Shown here piece by piece: positions 41,562 through 53,158 of a DNA stretch of 64,000 bases (the stretch's first letter is position 1; each line of letters opens with the position of its first letter). The translations under genes were made by a program, and so were the position numbers. The notes below the pieces were generated by a model. The model did not search any database and had not been told where the DNA came from. It saw only the letters and a list, made by a program, of their open reading frames with translations. Source of the DNA: Gonatopus flavifemur (lineage: Eukaryota; Arthropoda; Insecta; Hymenoptera; Dryinidae); assembly GCA_018340375.1 (NCBI GenBank), contig JAFFJZ010000012.1:3472001-3536000 (forward strand). The letters run 5' to 3'.

Positions 41562-42851
41562 CGAGGGTGGATTGATAAGTTTCCGGCCTGACCAAGAGAT
41601 GGCGCCACTAGGCCTACCTTGAGGTGGCGTTCTATAGTACCATCCTTAGATAGCTTGTAGCTATAGTTTCAGTCCGATCGCCATGTTAGTTTAGTTTTGA
41701 GAGCACGCTGACCAAGACGCCTCTGTGTTTTTCGTAAAAATGGAAAAGCTGGAAAATCGTGCTGTCATCAAATACTTTCATTTGAAGGGGTTAACGCCGA
41801 AGGAAATTAAAGAAGAGATGGACTCAACACTGGGGACATCCTCCCCATCATATTCAACCGTTAAGCAGTGGGTTTCCGAGTTTAAAAAGGGTCGTGTGAG
41901 CACCTCTGATGAGCCTCGCTCAGGACGCCCCATTGAGGTCACAACTCCAGATATGATCGAAAAATCCATCAAATAGTGCTGAAAGATCGCAGATTAAAAG
42001 TTCGTGAGATAGCTGAGACCTGTAAGATGTCATATGAACGTGTACAAAATATTTTGCACCAATATTTGTATATGGAAAAGCTCTGTGCAAGATGGGTGCC
42101 GCGTTTGCTAACAGTCGACCAAAAATTGATTCGAAAGAACATTTCTACCGCCAATTTGGCGTTGTATAAGCGTAATCCAAGCGAATTTTTGCGTCGATTC
42201 GTAACCGTTGACGAAACTTGGGTCCACCACTACACTCCTGAAACCAAAGAACAGTCTAAACAGTGGATTGGACCAGGGAACCAACTCCAAAGAAGGCAAA
42301 ACAATTTTTCGGCGAACAAGGTTATGGCTACTGTTTTTTGGGATGCAAGAGGTATTATATACATTGATTACCTTGAAAAGGGTAAAACTATCACTGGTCA
42401 ATACTACGCAGACTTATTGCAACGTTTGAGCCACGAAGTGAAAATTAAACGACCTCATCTGGCGAAGAAAAAAATCTTGTTTCATCACGATAACGCACCA
42501 GCGCACACGTCAATCGTTGCGATGGCTAAAATCAACGATCTGAAGTTTGAATTAATGCCGCACCCTCCCTACTCTCCAGACCTAGCCCCGAGTGACTATT
42601 ATCTGTTTCCTAACCTCAAAAAATGGCTTGGCGGTAAGAGATTTGCGGACAATGAAGAAGTAATCGAAGCTGTAAATGGGTATTTTGAGGAGCTTGACGA
42701 ATCAGTCTATAGAGATGGCATTACTAGACTAGAACACCGCTATGAGAAATGTATCAGCCTTGGAGGAGATTATGTTAAGAAATAAAAAAAAAAAAATTCT
42801 TAAAAACGTTGTTTTTCTTGGTCAGGCCGGAAACTTATCAATCCACCCTCG
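41562..42851 (+). mobile_element. Mariner with CGAGGGTGG ends, copy 2
   Basis: Same ends as copy 1, TA at 41560-41561 and 42852-42853, inserted in repetitive DNA. Over its length it differs from copy 1 by scattered substitutions and four single-base losses. Confidence 0.95.
41740..42785 (+). pseudogene. Mariner transposase, copy 2, four homopolymer deletions
   Basis: Aligned with copy 1 (1050 bases), this copy is 1046 bases. One A is missing from a run of six near 41961, which ends the first frame at SIK-stop. One G (run of four, near 42276), one A (run of five, near 42298) and one T (run of six, near 42306) are also missing; these last three together restore the frame, replacing EPTPKKAKTIFSV with NQLQRRQNNFSA. 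The catalytic aspartates in VTVDETW, HHDNAPAH and PDLAPSDYYLF are all present. Either a young pseudogene or an intact gene blurred by homopolymer sequencing error. Confidence 0.9.
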
Positions 42852-43762
42852 TATATGAACTGTTCGTTGGTTGTTAACAATAATCAACCACGATGTCGAC
42901 AGGAATTTTTTTGAAACATTTTTCGGAATGGGGGCCAAATCAACGAAATCAGTGTTTGGAAAGAGAGAGTGTGATGTATCTCTCTATTCAACCAACTTTT
43001 CGTTGATTTGGTTTTTCGTTAATTTGGCCCCCATCCCATTTTTCTCTTTTCCGTCGAATTTCCCATTGATTCCGATTGATGCTTCAAATGAGTTTGAATC
43101 AGATTTTGCTAAGCAGCAATTCTTGGGACAAACCGAATTCATTCCCATTGGATTTCATTCATGAGAATGAATGGAAATGTTCAGCCAGTCCAGACTGGAT
43201 TATTCTCATTCATTCTTATTGCTTCATTTTTGGAAAATCCCAATAAAAACCGATTAATTTCATGATCGTTCTTGAGAAAAATCCCATTGATTCTCGTTGG
43301 CAATTCTAATGGGAAAATCCCCTTCTGAATAAGAAATTTCCAATGCAGAAACTCAATTGGATTTTTTTTCAATGAGAATGAATAAGAAGTTTTAACCTAC
43401 GATGGCACTCTAAGAGAACATTTGCGATATTAAAATGCACCTTTCATAAATTTATTATTCCCCGAATACAAATTAAAATAATATATTATCCCAGGGTCTG
43501 TAGCCTGTCAACAAAATTATCCACCATTATTGAATTAATGTAACCACGATACTTGCGCATGCGCTGCTCATCAATCTCCCCACAAACTTTGTACGCATAT
43601 TGTACGAACGTTCCTAGAATATCCAAAACAGTCTCATTCAAATGTTCTAAGAATCTTCTATGAATATTTACGAATCTTCCACGCTTATTGTGAGAATATT
43701 CGATCAAGTACATTTCACGGATGTTGTGAGAATATTCTCAGAATATTCTGTGTTACATGGGA

Positions 43763-43917
43763 TATAATCACAGTCGAACTTTACTTCTGTGAAGCTCGTT
43801 TGACGGTGCTATTATTGGTCGCAATGCGGACACAAAAATGGACAAGTATTGATCAATCCCACTCAATCTCATTGGGTAATAATTGACCAGTCATTCATCA
43901 GCTTTGGTCAGCTGGGT
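43763..43917. repeat. Inverted half-copy of the 39277 hairpin and a CCCAGC end
   Basis: 43763-43815 repeats one arm of the 39277-39360 hairpin in inverse orientation. The segment ends GGTCAGCTGGG followed by TA at about 43918, the inverted partner of the end at 31771. Confidence 0.5.
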
Positions 43918-44034
43918 AGTCACAAACGTAACTGTCACGCGAAAAAAATTTCCTGGACTCCTGTCAAGAGTGAAACCACGAAGTGACGCCAGGGGCAAAA
44001 TTCTACTTCTGCTCTCTTAGTTTCCCGCAGAAGA

Positions 44035-44215
44035 AGTTTATTCGCTCCAGGAACTCGAGGACGATACATCTCGTAAAGCGTTGTGCGTCTACAAAGTTTG
44101 AGCCTCGAGAACCGCGTGATTTGCCAGTGTTTTGCTAGTGAGTGACGCTACGACTCGCCGACAGCCGACGATCGTGACAGCTCGTAGTTCCGTCGACAGC
44201 GGGAAAGACGTCTAA
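44035..44215. promoter_or_regulatory. CpG-dense patch, candidate promoter or non-coding first exon
   Basis: About two dozen CG dinucleotides occur in 180 bases, including GACGCTACGACTCGCCGACA, against very few in the flanks. There is no open frame of note. In insect genomes such patches often mark 5' ends of genes, but no TATA box, initiator or donor site can be assigned with confidence. Confidence 0.35.
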
Positions 44216-46710
44216 TCTAAAAGATAGAAATTTTTCACTGATTTAGCGCATTTATCTTCGCGGAAATTTAACTGCGAACAAAAGTATAGATACAAAAGGA
44301 ATAAGCTTCGGTCGTTACCATCGGTCCCCGAAACTCGAGTTTCCGCGTGTTCGTATGACTGAAAAGTTTTAGAGGGTTCTTCTGTACTCGCGAGTGCACT
44401 CCGATGACTCTTCTTACTAGGAAACAGAGTACGTATACCGAAGAAGTTGAAAGTAATAATTAAATTTTATTGATTTTGTGTAGAGGAAAAGTACAATAAG
44501 GATGTCGTTAGGAACTTGTCCAAAAATTCTATCGAGGGTCGTGATATTCGGAGGTCAGCGTAACTATAGTTAGGTCAATGTGCCATCATCCCATCGAAGA
44601 CTCAATCAATAGCGATAATTCATAGAGTGTTTTTTTTCCAAGGGAAATCAATATTAATTTCTTCTCTTTCTTCTTGACCTTGACTGACTTCCTACAAAAC
44701 ATTCTGGAACTCCCCTCGTCGTTCGAGGGTTGGAAGAAGGAAGAATTCATTGAATTACCCTCTAAATTCTCTGGAAGAACCACATTAGAATCACGATGAC
44801 AATACGAAATTACTCGAGACAAAAAGAAACGTAATTCGGTATAAAATTACGAATATATATACATGTAAAACAGTGAGTAAAGCAAGATAGAGAGAGAGAG
44901 AGAGAGAGGGAAAAAATGAGGAAACAAAGCACACAAAGTTTCTTTTGTAAAAATTATTCTGCGACCCTCTAACGAGCTTCGTTCTGTACTTACATTTATA
45001 CGCTACACGTATCTCGGTACGCGAACGGTTCGCGCATGGTTCCGGAAAATTAAGACCAGAGGTTTGAACGATCGTAAAAATAAAGTTGAATTACATTTGT
45101 TTGCGTCGTGTATGAAAAATGTGCATGAAACAATGTTTGTGCGAACGAGTGAAACGGGGCAAAGAAGAGGAGGAGGAAGAGGTAAATTATTTAAATCATT
45201 GCAACTCGTTCAAAGAGGACCAACACTTTACAAGGACTTTTTCTAGTTTATGATTAATTATCGAAACAGGACGCTCATTGTTCGAGAAATTCTTCGTGTC
45301 ACGTGTAAATGAAAATAGCGATTCATTAGCGTGCGGTAATTGATTTATTCCATGCCAATGGAATTTTCACATAGCGCGACAAATCATGTTATGTCTCAGT
45401 GTCGGGTAATTCTATATTTATTCGGAAAGGAAGAATATTTTGTTATTATTCATTTCCTTTCGCGCAGAATGTTTATTAGAGAATTTTGCGAATGATATCA
45501 AGTATCGATGGGCTTTTGGCGAGCTTGGAATACATGGAACGTACGCGTTTATGACTCGTATTTTAATGGTTATACTTTGTTTACGTTCATAAAAGTATAT
45601 GCCGCTCGTAAACCATCGTCGATACTTGGATTTTATTGGAATCATTTTTTTTGTACATCATATTCGACCGTGGGGCAATAAAAAATATGTTTTCCATATC
45701 GTGTATACGCGAAGAGTTCATCGAAGAAGTCGTCTGTCTTTCCAATGAAATTTATGTATTTTTTGTACACGATTCCTGAATTTGCGATTCTACCCTTCAA
45801 GCTGATTTCCAAATGGTATGATATTTTGATACCCAGATGAGAGTCAACGATTGGCCTAGGCCTGGTCCGTCTTTTCCCCATAATTGTGACACAAATGAGC
45901 ACAGGATCCGAGTATGGCGAAGTTTTAGAATGATGACTTTGTGCCAGGTTTGGTACCCACAATGGGCTAATAGGATTTCACGAAACCTCGCCAGTATTTT
46001 GCCAAGCTGGGACCAATTGTCAGTATTGGCATTTTCTAACTGAGTTACAAAATTACTCTACAATGATCAATCCTGGACAATCGAACGAATAAAGACTTCG
46101 TATTGATTGAGAGAGAGTATTCTAATTGGCCCAAACTCTTGTTTACGGATATTTATTTTTTTCCTTTGGAAGGTTAAACGGTCGGATAGTTTTGACTCTG
46201 CGAGTATTACGTCGTATACCAAGGGGAGTTATGTATTCCCTCAAATATTTACCTTAGAAGACGATCGCTTTGCTCGTTGGAAAAGGGAAAAAAATCACAT
46301 TTATTTAGTAATGAGATAGCGGAATTATTTGTTGATCCAATTAAGATTCTGTGATTTCTTTTGGGTTACTGATTATCCGTGTTTATCCTTTTACGTTTTC
46401 TTCCGCGGACGAAAGGATTGATTGCAAAGTGATTCTGGTATATGAATGAGCAGGAGAAAAAGAGAAATGGAAGATCCTACCGTCCAACGATAGAATACGT
46501 ATTTCTTTGTAGCAAAATTGTTTATTCATCAACGTGACGAACTCTCAACTCTGGCTAATTGATCTGTCTTTCTAAAGCAAATGTATTTCCCATAACCAAA
46601 ATCGGTATGTACACGTGTTTTATCAATTTTTTTGATGAATTGAACTTCATTTTTCTTTCTAATATTTATCCCTATAATTTGCGGCTTTTTATTTGCGGGG
46701 AGATATTATG
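44216..46710. other. Intergenic or intronic DNA with minor repeats
   Basis: Contains a GA microsatellite at 44889-44909. A CCCAGATGAGAGTCAACGAT-led fragment at about 45832-46045 (TTGGCC and GCCAG words) is of the same family as 23640-24900. No gene is supported; short frames at 45064 and 46107 show no domain. Confidence 0.4.
44889..44909. repeat. GA microsatellite
   Basis: Uninterrupted AG dinucleotide run of about ten units. Confidence 0.85.
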
Positions 46711-46718
46711 AGACAAAG

Positions 46719-48858
46719 TAGGGGTGCACGAGACGATATTCTAAAGGTATCGTCTCGATATCGAAAAATATGGTAAGACTTAGGTATCGTCTCGGTATCG
46801 TTAGGCATAGTATCGGTATCGTCTCGACGGTATCGCCAAAATATATGTTTCTGAAGTTTGAATCGTTTATTGAAACAATTTAGTAATTGAATAACAAAAC
46901 ACTCGATAGCTCGAAGCCTAAGATCTTTCAGTGAATTTCTTCAAACACTTCCTCCTGCTCAAAATAGTTTATTTAAAAAGATGGATATCCGGTATTCATC
47001 AGATTTCATTAGATTGAATTTTCATTCCATTCCAAAAGAAGGATTCAAACTTCAACTAGGTACATGAAAATATTCTGTTCAACAATTACTCATAAAATGA
47101 ATAGTTTAGAGAACTGCAGTTCAATTCCCAACAAATATTCATAAACTTCGAGATCATTGAAGTATTCATGAATTCAAAAGGATGCAAAAGAAAACTAAAG
47201 AATTAATGGAGCATTCCATGTTAGAATTTTTTCGAAACCAAAGGATTCATTCTATCCATGCTCATATATAATTGCATACAATTAAATTTTAGTAATGATA
47301 ATTTACGATCATTTTTGCTGACACACTTCAGGGAAAATATTCACATCTGAACAAATTTTTAAATTGAATAAAAATTTTATTAATGAAGTGGATCGTCTTC
47401 AAAGTGTCGGTTATAAAGACTGCGAACTGACAATTCACAAATACTATTGGACTAACTTAACTTCATTGACTATCTCAAGCAATACTCAATCTAGATTTAT
47501 AAATCTTGGATTAAGGGTACTCGAGCGTATCATAATTTTATTCGTCGCTAATTTACATATCAAAAAGAGACGAAGTCATGTATGGAAAAATGATAAATGA
47601 TTGTCGTTCGAGACCCTCTAAGCATTTATATTCTAGTTACATAAGTACATTCGTATTAGATTATCAATTCTATCGAAGCAGATCATTAAATCTCGAATTT
47701 ACCACAGAATTTAGCATGAATAGGAATATGTTTCTATTCTATGAACGTCAATAACTATAGTTAGTGACGTTTTCATTTCAAGATTGGAACCATGCCCACA
47801 CAAAACGAAAATTCGAAAAGAATCCATAATGAGTTCTTCAAGTCTCAATTGATTTATTTATAAACTCTTTCTGATCTGGTATGCCGTATGGGTATTATTT
47901 TTGTACGTCTTAGAAATGAAATTCACTTGATTTCATTAAATATCAATATAATATCCCATAAATTACAAGAATTCTAAAATAGTTCAAAAGAATCCATAAA
48001 GAATTCCGAGACTTTATAAAGAATTATTTTTGGATAGTTTTAATATATGGGATGACTCCTTGATCACAAATTTGATTTATGTTATATACGATTATTTCTT
48101 ATTGAATAATTCAATTTCATTCCTATTCTACGATGCAATTTGTCAATTGTCAGTTTTCAATCTTCATATCGACTCTCAACTTCATTTGTTTTATTAAGAA
48201 TTTCAACTTTTATTCAGTTTGAGTATCAATCTTGTTCAAAAATTTATGAAATTTTGACGTTTCAAAACACTTTCTTACTGTTTTCTATGTCTGACAATCC
48301 TACCTCATTGGAATATTCTATTAATGATTACAATGTATGGAATATCTCAATTATATTATCGGATAGTGCTGTTATAATTGATGCATCGATTGCTGGGTAC
48401 GATCCAGTCTTAAGTTGAAGATTTGTGAAATTGATTTCTAAGACTTGAGAATAGAAAGAATTGGTTGAATTTATTCAGAGGTGGATTTCATTTTTGTCAT
48501 TTTTCATTATTATCATTGTTGAATTGATTTTTATATCATTTATTATTCTGTCATTATAATTATATTATCATTAAATGATTTAATATTCATTCATTTCCTT
48601 CAAATGTAGATCGAGAGTGAAGAAATGTAATGCTTAAAAAAATATAAATTATGTCATATGTAAAAATTCTGATTAATTTTTTTCATTTTCCTTTATCAAA
48701 AAATATTTCAAAGTATCGACGATATTCTCGAGTATCGAGTCCTCAGTCTCGGTATCGTCTCGATTCCAATAATGAGAGTATCGTTTCGGTCTCGTCTCGT
48801 ATTTTCGAGACGAGACCGAGACGAGACCGATACTAATCTCGGGTCTCGTGCACCCCTA
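46719..48858. mobile_element. hAT-type element with TAGGGGTGCACGAG ends, 2.1 kb
   Basis: The inverted ends TAGGGGTGCACGAGAC and GTCTCGTGCACCCCTA sit between perfect 8-bp duplications AGACAAAG (46711-46718 and 48859-48866). About 110-150 bases at each end are packed with (G)TATCGTCTCG and CGAGACGAGACC words in both orientations. The AT-rich middle has open frames of at most ~90 codons and no recognisable transposase. Confidence 0.9.
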
Positions 48859-48866
48859 AGACAAAG

Positions 48867-50440
48867 AAGAACGAAAATCATGGTTACAACGATAGATGAT
48901 AATAATAATTTGTTTGAAGTAAAAACATTATGACAATGGATTTAATTCGCAATAGTCACAGTTGTACGAGACATCAACGAGTGCCGTAAATTCTCCTATA
49001 CTGCGTTTTCTACTTCATTATTGTTTAAAAAAAAAACTCTATATTGAAATGATGTAAGAATCAACTTTGCACGTCCAAAAAATTCTTCCAAACCGATGCT
49101 TTTCTCATAAAACCAAAAAAATTCGGGATTTTTCAAATCGATTTTTATATAATTCGTGATTTATATAATTGTATAAAGAAGAATCGATTCTGTAATGATC
49201 CTTCATCATTATCTGAAAGTAAAGATTCCATAAGGGAATTGTGCACACAGTGTGGAAGGATTTTACCTACCCCAGCAACGTCATCCATGGAACTGTCTAG
49301 GGCCTCGCGAGAATCTAGCCAAAGGCTAGAAAGAGTCTAGTGGCTAGCGGGGAACTTGTAAGGGCCTAGCGAGTGCTGATATAACGCTTGCTCGGGTAAT
49401 TATTACATTCGAGCTTGATTAGAAATTCTATAACTCGTTGGAAGGCTCATAATTTTGTATACCACCTCAAAGCTCACAGTTATTCTGTTTCTTTTTGTTA
49501 ACAAAAACACAAAACAGGATCGGAATCGATTATAACTGGCACCTCGAAAGAAGGTGAAGGAAAAAAAAACCCCCACATGTATAACCTCATATTTTTTGAC
49601 GAGATTTTTCTCTTGGTTGGTCAGTTGAGGATCAAATTGAATCGAATAGACTCGAGTTCGGGAAGTAAGAGGAGAGCTTGCGCCGCTCGTTTCTGTTTCT
49701 TGGCTACCCGATGGAGCAACGCTAAGCTTCACGTTTCCCGCAGAAAGTTCCGCGACGCGGTACTATCAACTTCAGATCTCCGTGATCCATCTCATCCCGG
49801 TATTTCTCATAAACAATGATAAATCATTTGCAATTTTTGACAATTCATCCGTCAAATCGAAATTTTCATACTTTTCAAAGAAAAAAGAAAATATTCGTAT
49901 ATAATTAAACTGGTGAAAAAGAAAGATAAACTTCAACGGTAAACAATAGTGATTCGATGAATGTATGTTTTTTATGTGTTCGTTCATTGTGATTCGAGGT
50001 GTCAACGATCAACAAAGAAAAATTAATCATCATATCGATTCGTTAGAACAAAGAGAGAAAAAAGGATAAGTAAATCGATGGCGGGAGGAAGGATCTGTAA
50101 AATTCGATTTTGTAAAATTTCATCGAGCGCGTGATACAAGTGTTTGTTTCCCCTCGTATCAATTAATTAACGAGTCGTTACACGAAATGTATGTTAATTG
50201 TCACGGACGTGAACAATGGATTGTCGCTGATTAATTATCGCCAGTTTCTATAAGACACGAGTGACTGGAAATAACGAAGGATCACGGTTCGTTTTTTCTT
50301 GTTGTTTTTTTTCACAAATGAGTCAGTCCCGATGTGGAAAATTATGCTATCTTTAAAAGTACATTTAGAGAAATTCAAATACTTGATTCAACTGAAAGGT
50401 CTCCACTATTTTTCTCTTCATTAAACAAAATGATAGATTG
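48867..50440. other. Intergenic DNA with a CpG-dense patch
   Basis: 49640-49780 is CpG-dense (CTTGCGCCGCTCGTTTC, TTCCGCGACGCGG) and contrasts with its AT-rich flanks. It may be a host exon or promoter, but open frames on either strand (109 codons minus, 80 plus) show no known domain. 49300-49385 has repeated CTAGCG/GCTAG words. Confidence 0.35.
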
Positions 50441-50442
50441 GT

Positions 50443-50812
50443 CACGGAGAAAAAGGAATTCGCTGTGGCAGCGAAATCTACTTTTGCTGGGTTCCTTTTG
50501 CCAGAGCAGCCAATTTTTTGCTGTGACAGCAAACTATTTGCTGTTTCAGCAATCTTGTTAGCTGCGACACCAAATTTTTAGCTGTGGCAGCAAAAAATGT
50601 TTGCTATCCCAGCAAAATTTGTTTGCTATTCTGTATATAATACTGAAAATTTGCTGGCGGAGCAAAAATTTTTTGCTGCCACAGCCAAAGAATTGCTGTC
50701 GTAGCTAACACGATTGCTGTTATAGCAAATTTTTAGCTAGGTCAGCAAAAAATTTTGGTATTCTATATATAATACCTCGATTTGCTGCGTCAGCAAATTT
50801 TTTCTCTCCGTG
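50443..50812. mobile_element. CACGGAGAAAAA MITE with GT duplication
   Basis: CACGGAGAAAAAGGAATT at the left and, inverted, CACGGAGAGAAAAAATTTG at the right. GT stands directly before and after (50441-50442 and 50813-50814); GT is not self-complementary. The inside is a run of about ten TTGCTG(T)-n-AGCAA half-palindromes and two TATATAATAC words. Confidence 0.82.
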
Positions 50813-50814
50813 GT

Positions 50815-52029
50815 GAAACGGTTACAATAGTTATCTTCTTCTTCGTTGAAAAAACATGTAGAGCATCTCTCTCAACTTCACAAATTATGTATTACCACTC
50901 AGTGTAGTTGGTATAAATTATATTACAATTTGTCTATAATGTAAAAAATGATTAATATCGATACATTTATCATTCAAAGGTTTAGAGGGTCCAGACTTTG
51001 AGCAAATCACAGACATGTGATTATATTCATATCTATATTCATGTTTTCATGTTGAACATAATCCTCACACTGGTATGATTCCGTCTAATCGTTTTTGTGC
51101 GATTTGTTCATGGAATAGCTATGAATTCCCAGCTTGAAATTAATATCGAGGAGTAAAAACAACTGAGCAAATACGTTCTAAATCCTGAGGAAGACCGAGA
51201 TTACGTCCCCATTCCTAAAAGGAATTGTGATTGACGTTCATCAGTTTTTAAATTGATTATCGAATCCTGAATTTTTATTCTCACAAGATAAAATATCAAA
51301 GTAAATTTACACATCTATCATTATCTCTTGTACTTTGAATTTATACTCGAATGCTTTGAATGTCATTCATGTTATCAAAATAGAACAATTTCTCCTCTCG
51401 AGAACAAACTTTCCTTCGGAAGAAAAATAGTGAAAAAATTAGGAAAAAATGTGGAAAGCAGGGAAAACATTTGCACTGCTGAAACGTTCAATTTCTTTTA
51501 GAATGGAATCATTACATCAAACATTTATCTTTTTCAAATGTCAATTACGAACGAGATAACTGTTGTGGCATTTGAAACGTCCCTCGAGGGTGAATTATTA
51601 TAGGAAATATAACAAAGTGCGTTATGTTTGGAATTGACTGAAAACTTCATTAAATTCACAATAAGAACAATAAAACATAAACTGATTTCAGTTTTTCTCT
51701 AATATTATTCGAAGATCGCATGTTTTACTTTTCTCATAGACACTAGATTATGTTAATTTCTGAATTCAAATCACAGTCAAATACTTTCCGGTTTTTAGTC
51801 GAATTTTATTATTCAACGTCATGGGATAATATTTTGTACTACTAACAAAAGAAAAATAAATGAATAAATCATTCACTCACTCGCGTGCAATCTTACCATT
51901 GAATCCGCAGTTTAGAAATGGAGTATATGTTTTTGCACACAATGTGTATTTGATATCAATCGGAATTCCTTAAGAATTTACAAAAAATACACTGTAAAAA
52001 AGAACTGGGAATTCATTGCGTCTTGATAC
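50815..52029. other. AT-rich stretch, nothing recognised
   Basis: No repeats with paired ends and no protein families. A solitary CACTGTAAAAAAGAACTGG end at 51990 may be a remnant of the neighbouring family. Confidence 0.4.
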
Positions 52030-52031
52030 TG

Positions 52032-53134
52032 CACTGTAAAAAAATTTCACCGGAAAATTCCAGTACATGTATTGGAAGTCATTAACCTGTACATGTACCG
52101 GAAAATTTCAGCACATTTGTACTGCAAAAATTCAGTGCAAACGTTATGGAATTCCCGCATCAAAACTGGAAATTTTCTGAGCCTCGGTACTGGAATTTTT
52201 CAGTACACGAGCTGGACTTTTCCAGGACATGTACTGGAAAATTAATGCTGAAAATATCCATGAAAATTGAAAAAAAATTGCTCACGCAAAGTGATTTTGC
52301 AGGGTCCTTGTGTTCCAAGATGATTGAGAAACTTTTGATCGTTCATTTGGATGGACAGAAACTCATGTCTACCTAACAGGATTTGAACCCACACTTTTCT
52401 ACCTGCCTACCAACTGAAACCTAAGACCTAACCGATGAGCTATAGCGCGACATGTTGGAAGGCCAGCTTGGGTTACTACATATGCTTCATATCTAGAACA
52501 CAAGAGGATAAGTCTTGGAAAAACCTCATATATGAATTTCATTGGCTACAATTACAATTATTATTCAAAATCTCAATCAGGAAATTTTTAATATAAAGAC
52601 TTGAAATTTTTCCTGCCAGAAATGACGAAGTCCAATAGAAGTGGAAAATTTCAGTGCAACAGTGATTAAATTCCGTTGCATAGCAACTGGAAAATTCCAT
52701 CACACGACCTGAAAATTGCAGTTCAAAACCTGTATAATTCAATTGCATAGTAACTGGAAAATTCCATCACAAAACCTGAGAATTGCAGTTAAAAACCTGT
52801 ATAATTCCAGTATACCAACGATTAGGTTTTTTTTTCTAAATTCCAAATTTTTTCTCAAGTCCTTTTTGAGGGAATATTTTTTTTTGGTGCACAAGAACTA
52901 TAAAATTGTAGTACGAGCCGGTAAAATTTTCGCGAAATCATGGCAAAATTTCAGTACATCATCTCAAACTTGAAAATTCCAGTACAATGACTGAATTTTC
53001 AGTTATGCTTGGTAAATTTTCAGTAATGTAACAACAAAATCTCTGTACATGTACTGGAATATCCATATTCCAGTACTAGCACTGGAAATTTCCAGTCCAG
53101 TTGCACAGTAAATTTCCAGTTTTTTTTTACAGTG
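52032..53134. mobile_element. CACTGTAAAAAA element with TG duplication
   Basis: CACTGTAAAAAAATTTCACC at the left and, inverted, CACTGTAAAAAAAAACTGG at the right; TG at 52030-52031 and 53135-53136. The interior repeats TACTGGAAAATTCCAGTACA-like words dozens of times and contains a tRNA-like segment. Non-coding. Confidence 0.78.
52376..52450 (-). ncRNA. tRNA-like segment (tRNA-derived SINE or tRNA pseudogene)
   Basis: On the minus strand the A box TAGCTCATCGG and the B box GGGTTCAAATCC lie about 40 bases apart. The ends ATGTC and GACAT can pair as an acceptor stem. The anticodon arm does not close well, so this is not a normal tRNA. Most likely the head of a SINE captured in the surrounding CACTGT element. 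Confidence 0.5.
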
Positions 53135-53158
53135 TGTAACATTCCAGTATATATTTAC

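Larger units (their letters stand above)
39549..43761. repeat. Possible CCC...GGG element spanning 4.2 kb with inserted mariner
   Basis: CCCAGGGAGCACACGTACAT at the left and, inverted, CCCATGTAACACAGAATATT at the right share the CCCA-GTA-CACA pattern of the 60937 element. Both ends are followed inward by ~170 bases of GAATATTC/TCTGAGAATAT words. AT flanks both ends, but AT is self-complementary. The inside includes ATTGAATGGG-rich DNA, the chimeric fragment at 40719-41045 and the mariner at 41562-42851. It may be one element or two fragments. Confidence 0.45.

Noticed and set aside
47364..48418. Frames of 78 and 92 codons within the 46719-48858 hAT element as a possible transposase
   Set aside because: No BED finger, catalytic motif or C-terminal hAT dimerisation motif can be recognised.
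49403..49819. Opposite-strand frames over the CpG-dense patch
   Set aside because: Possible exon, but no domain and no clear splice sites; kept only as a CpG-dense patch.
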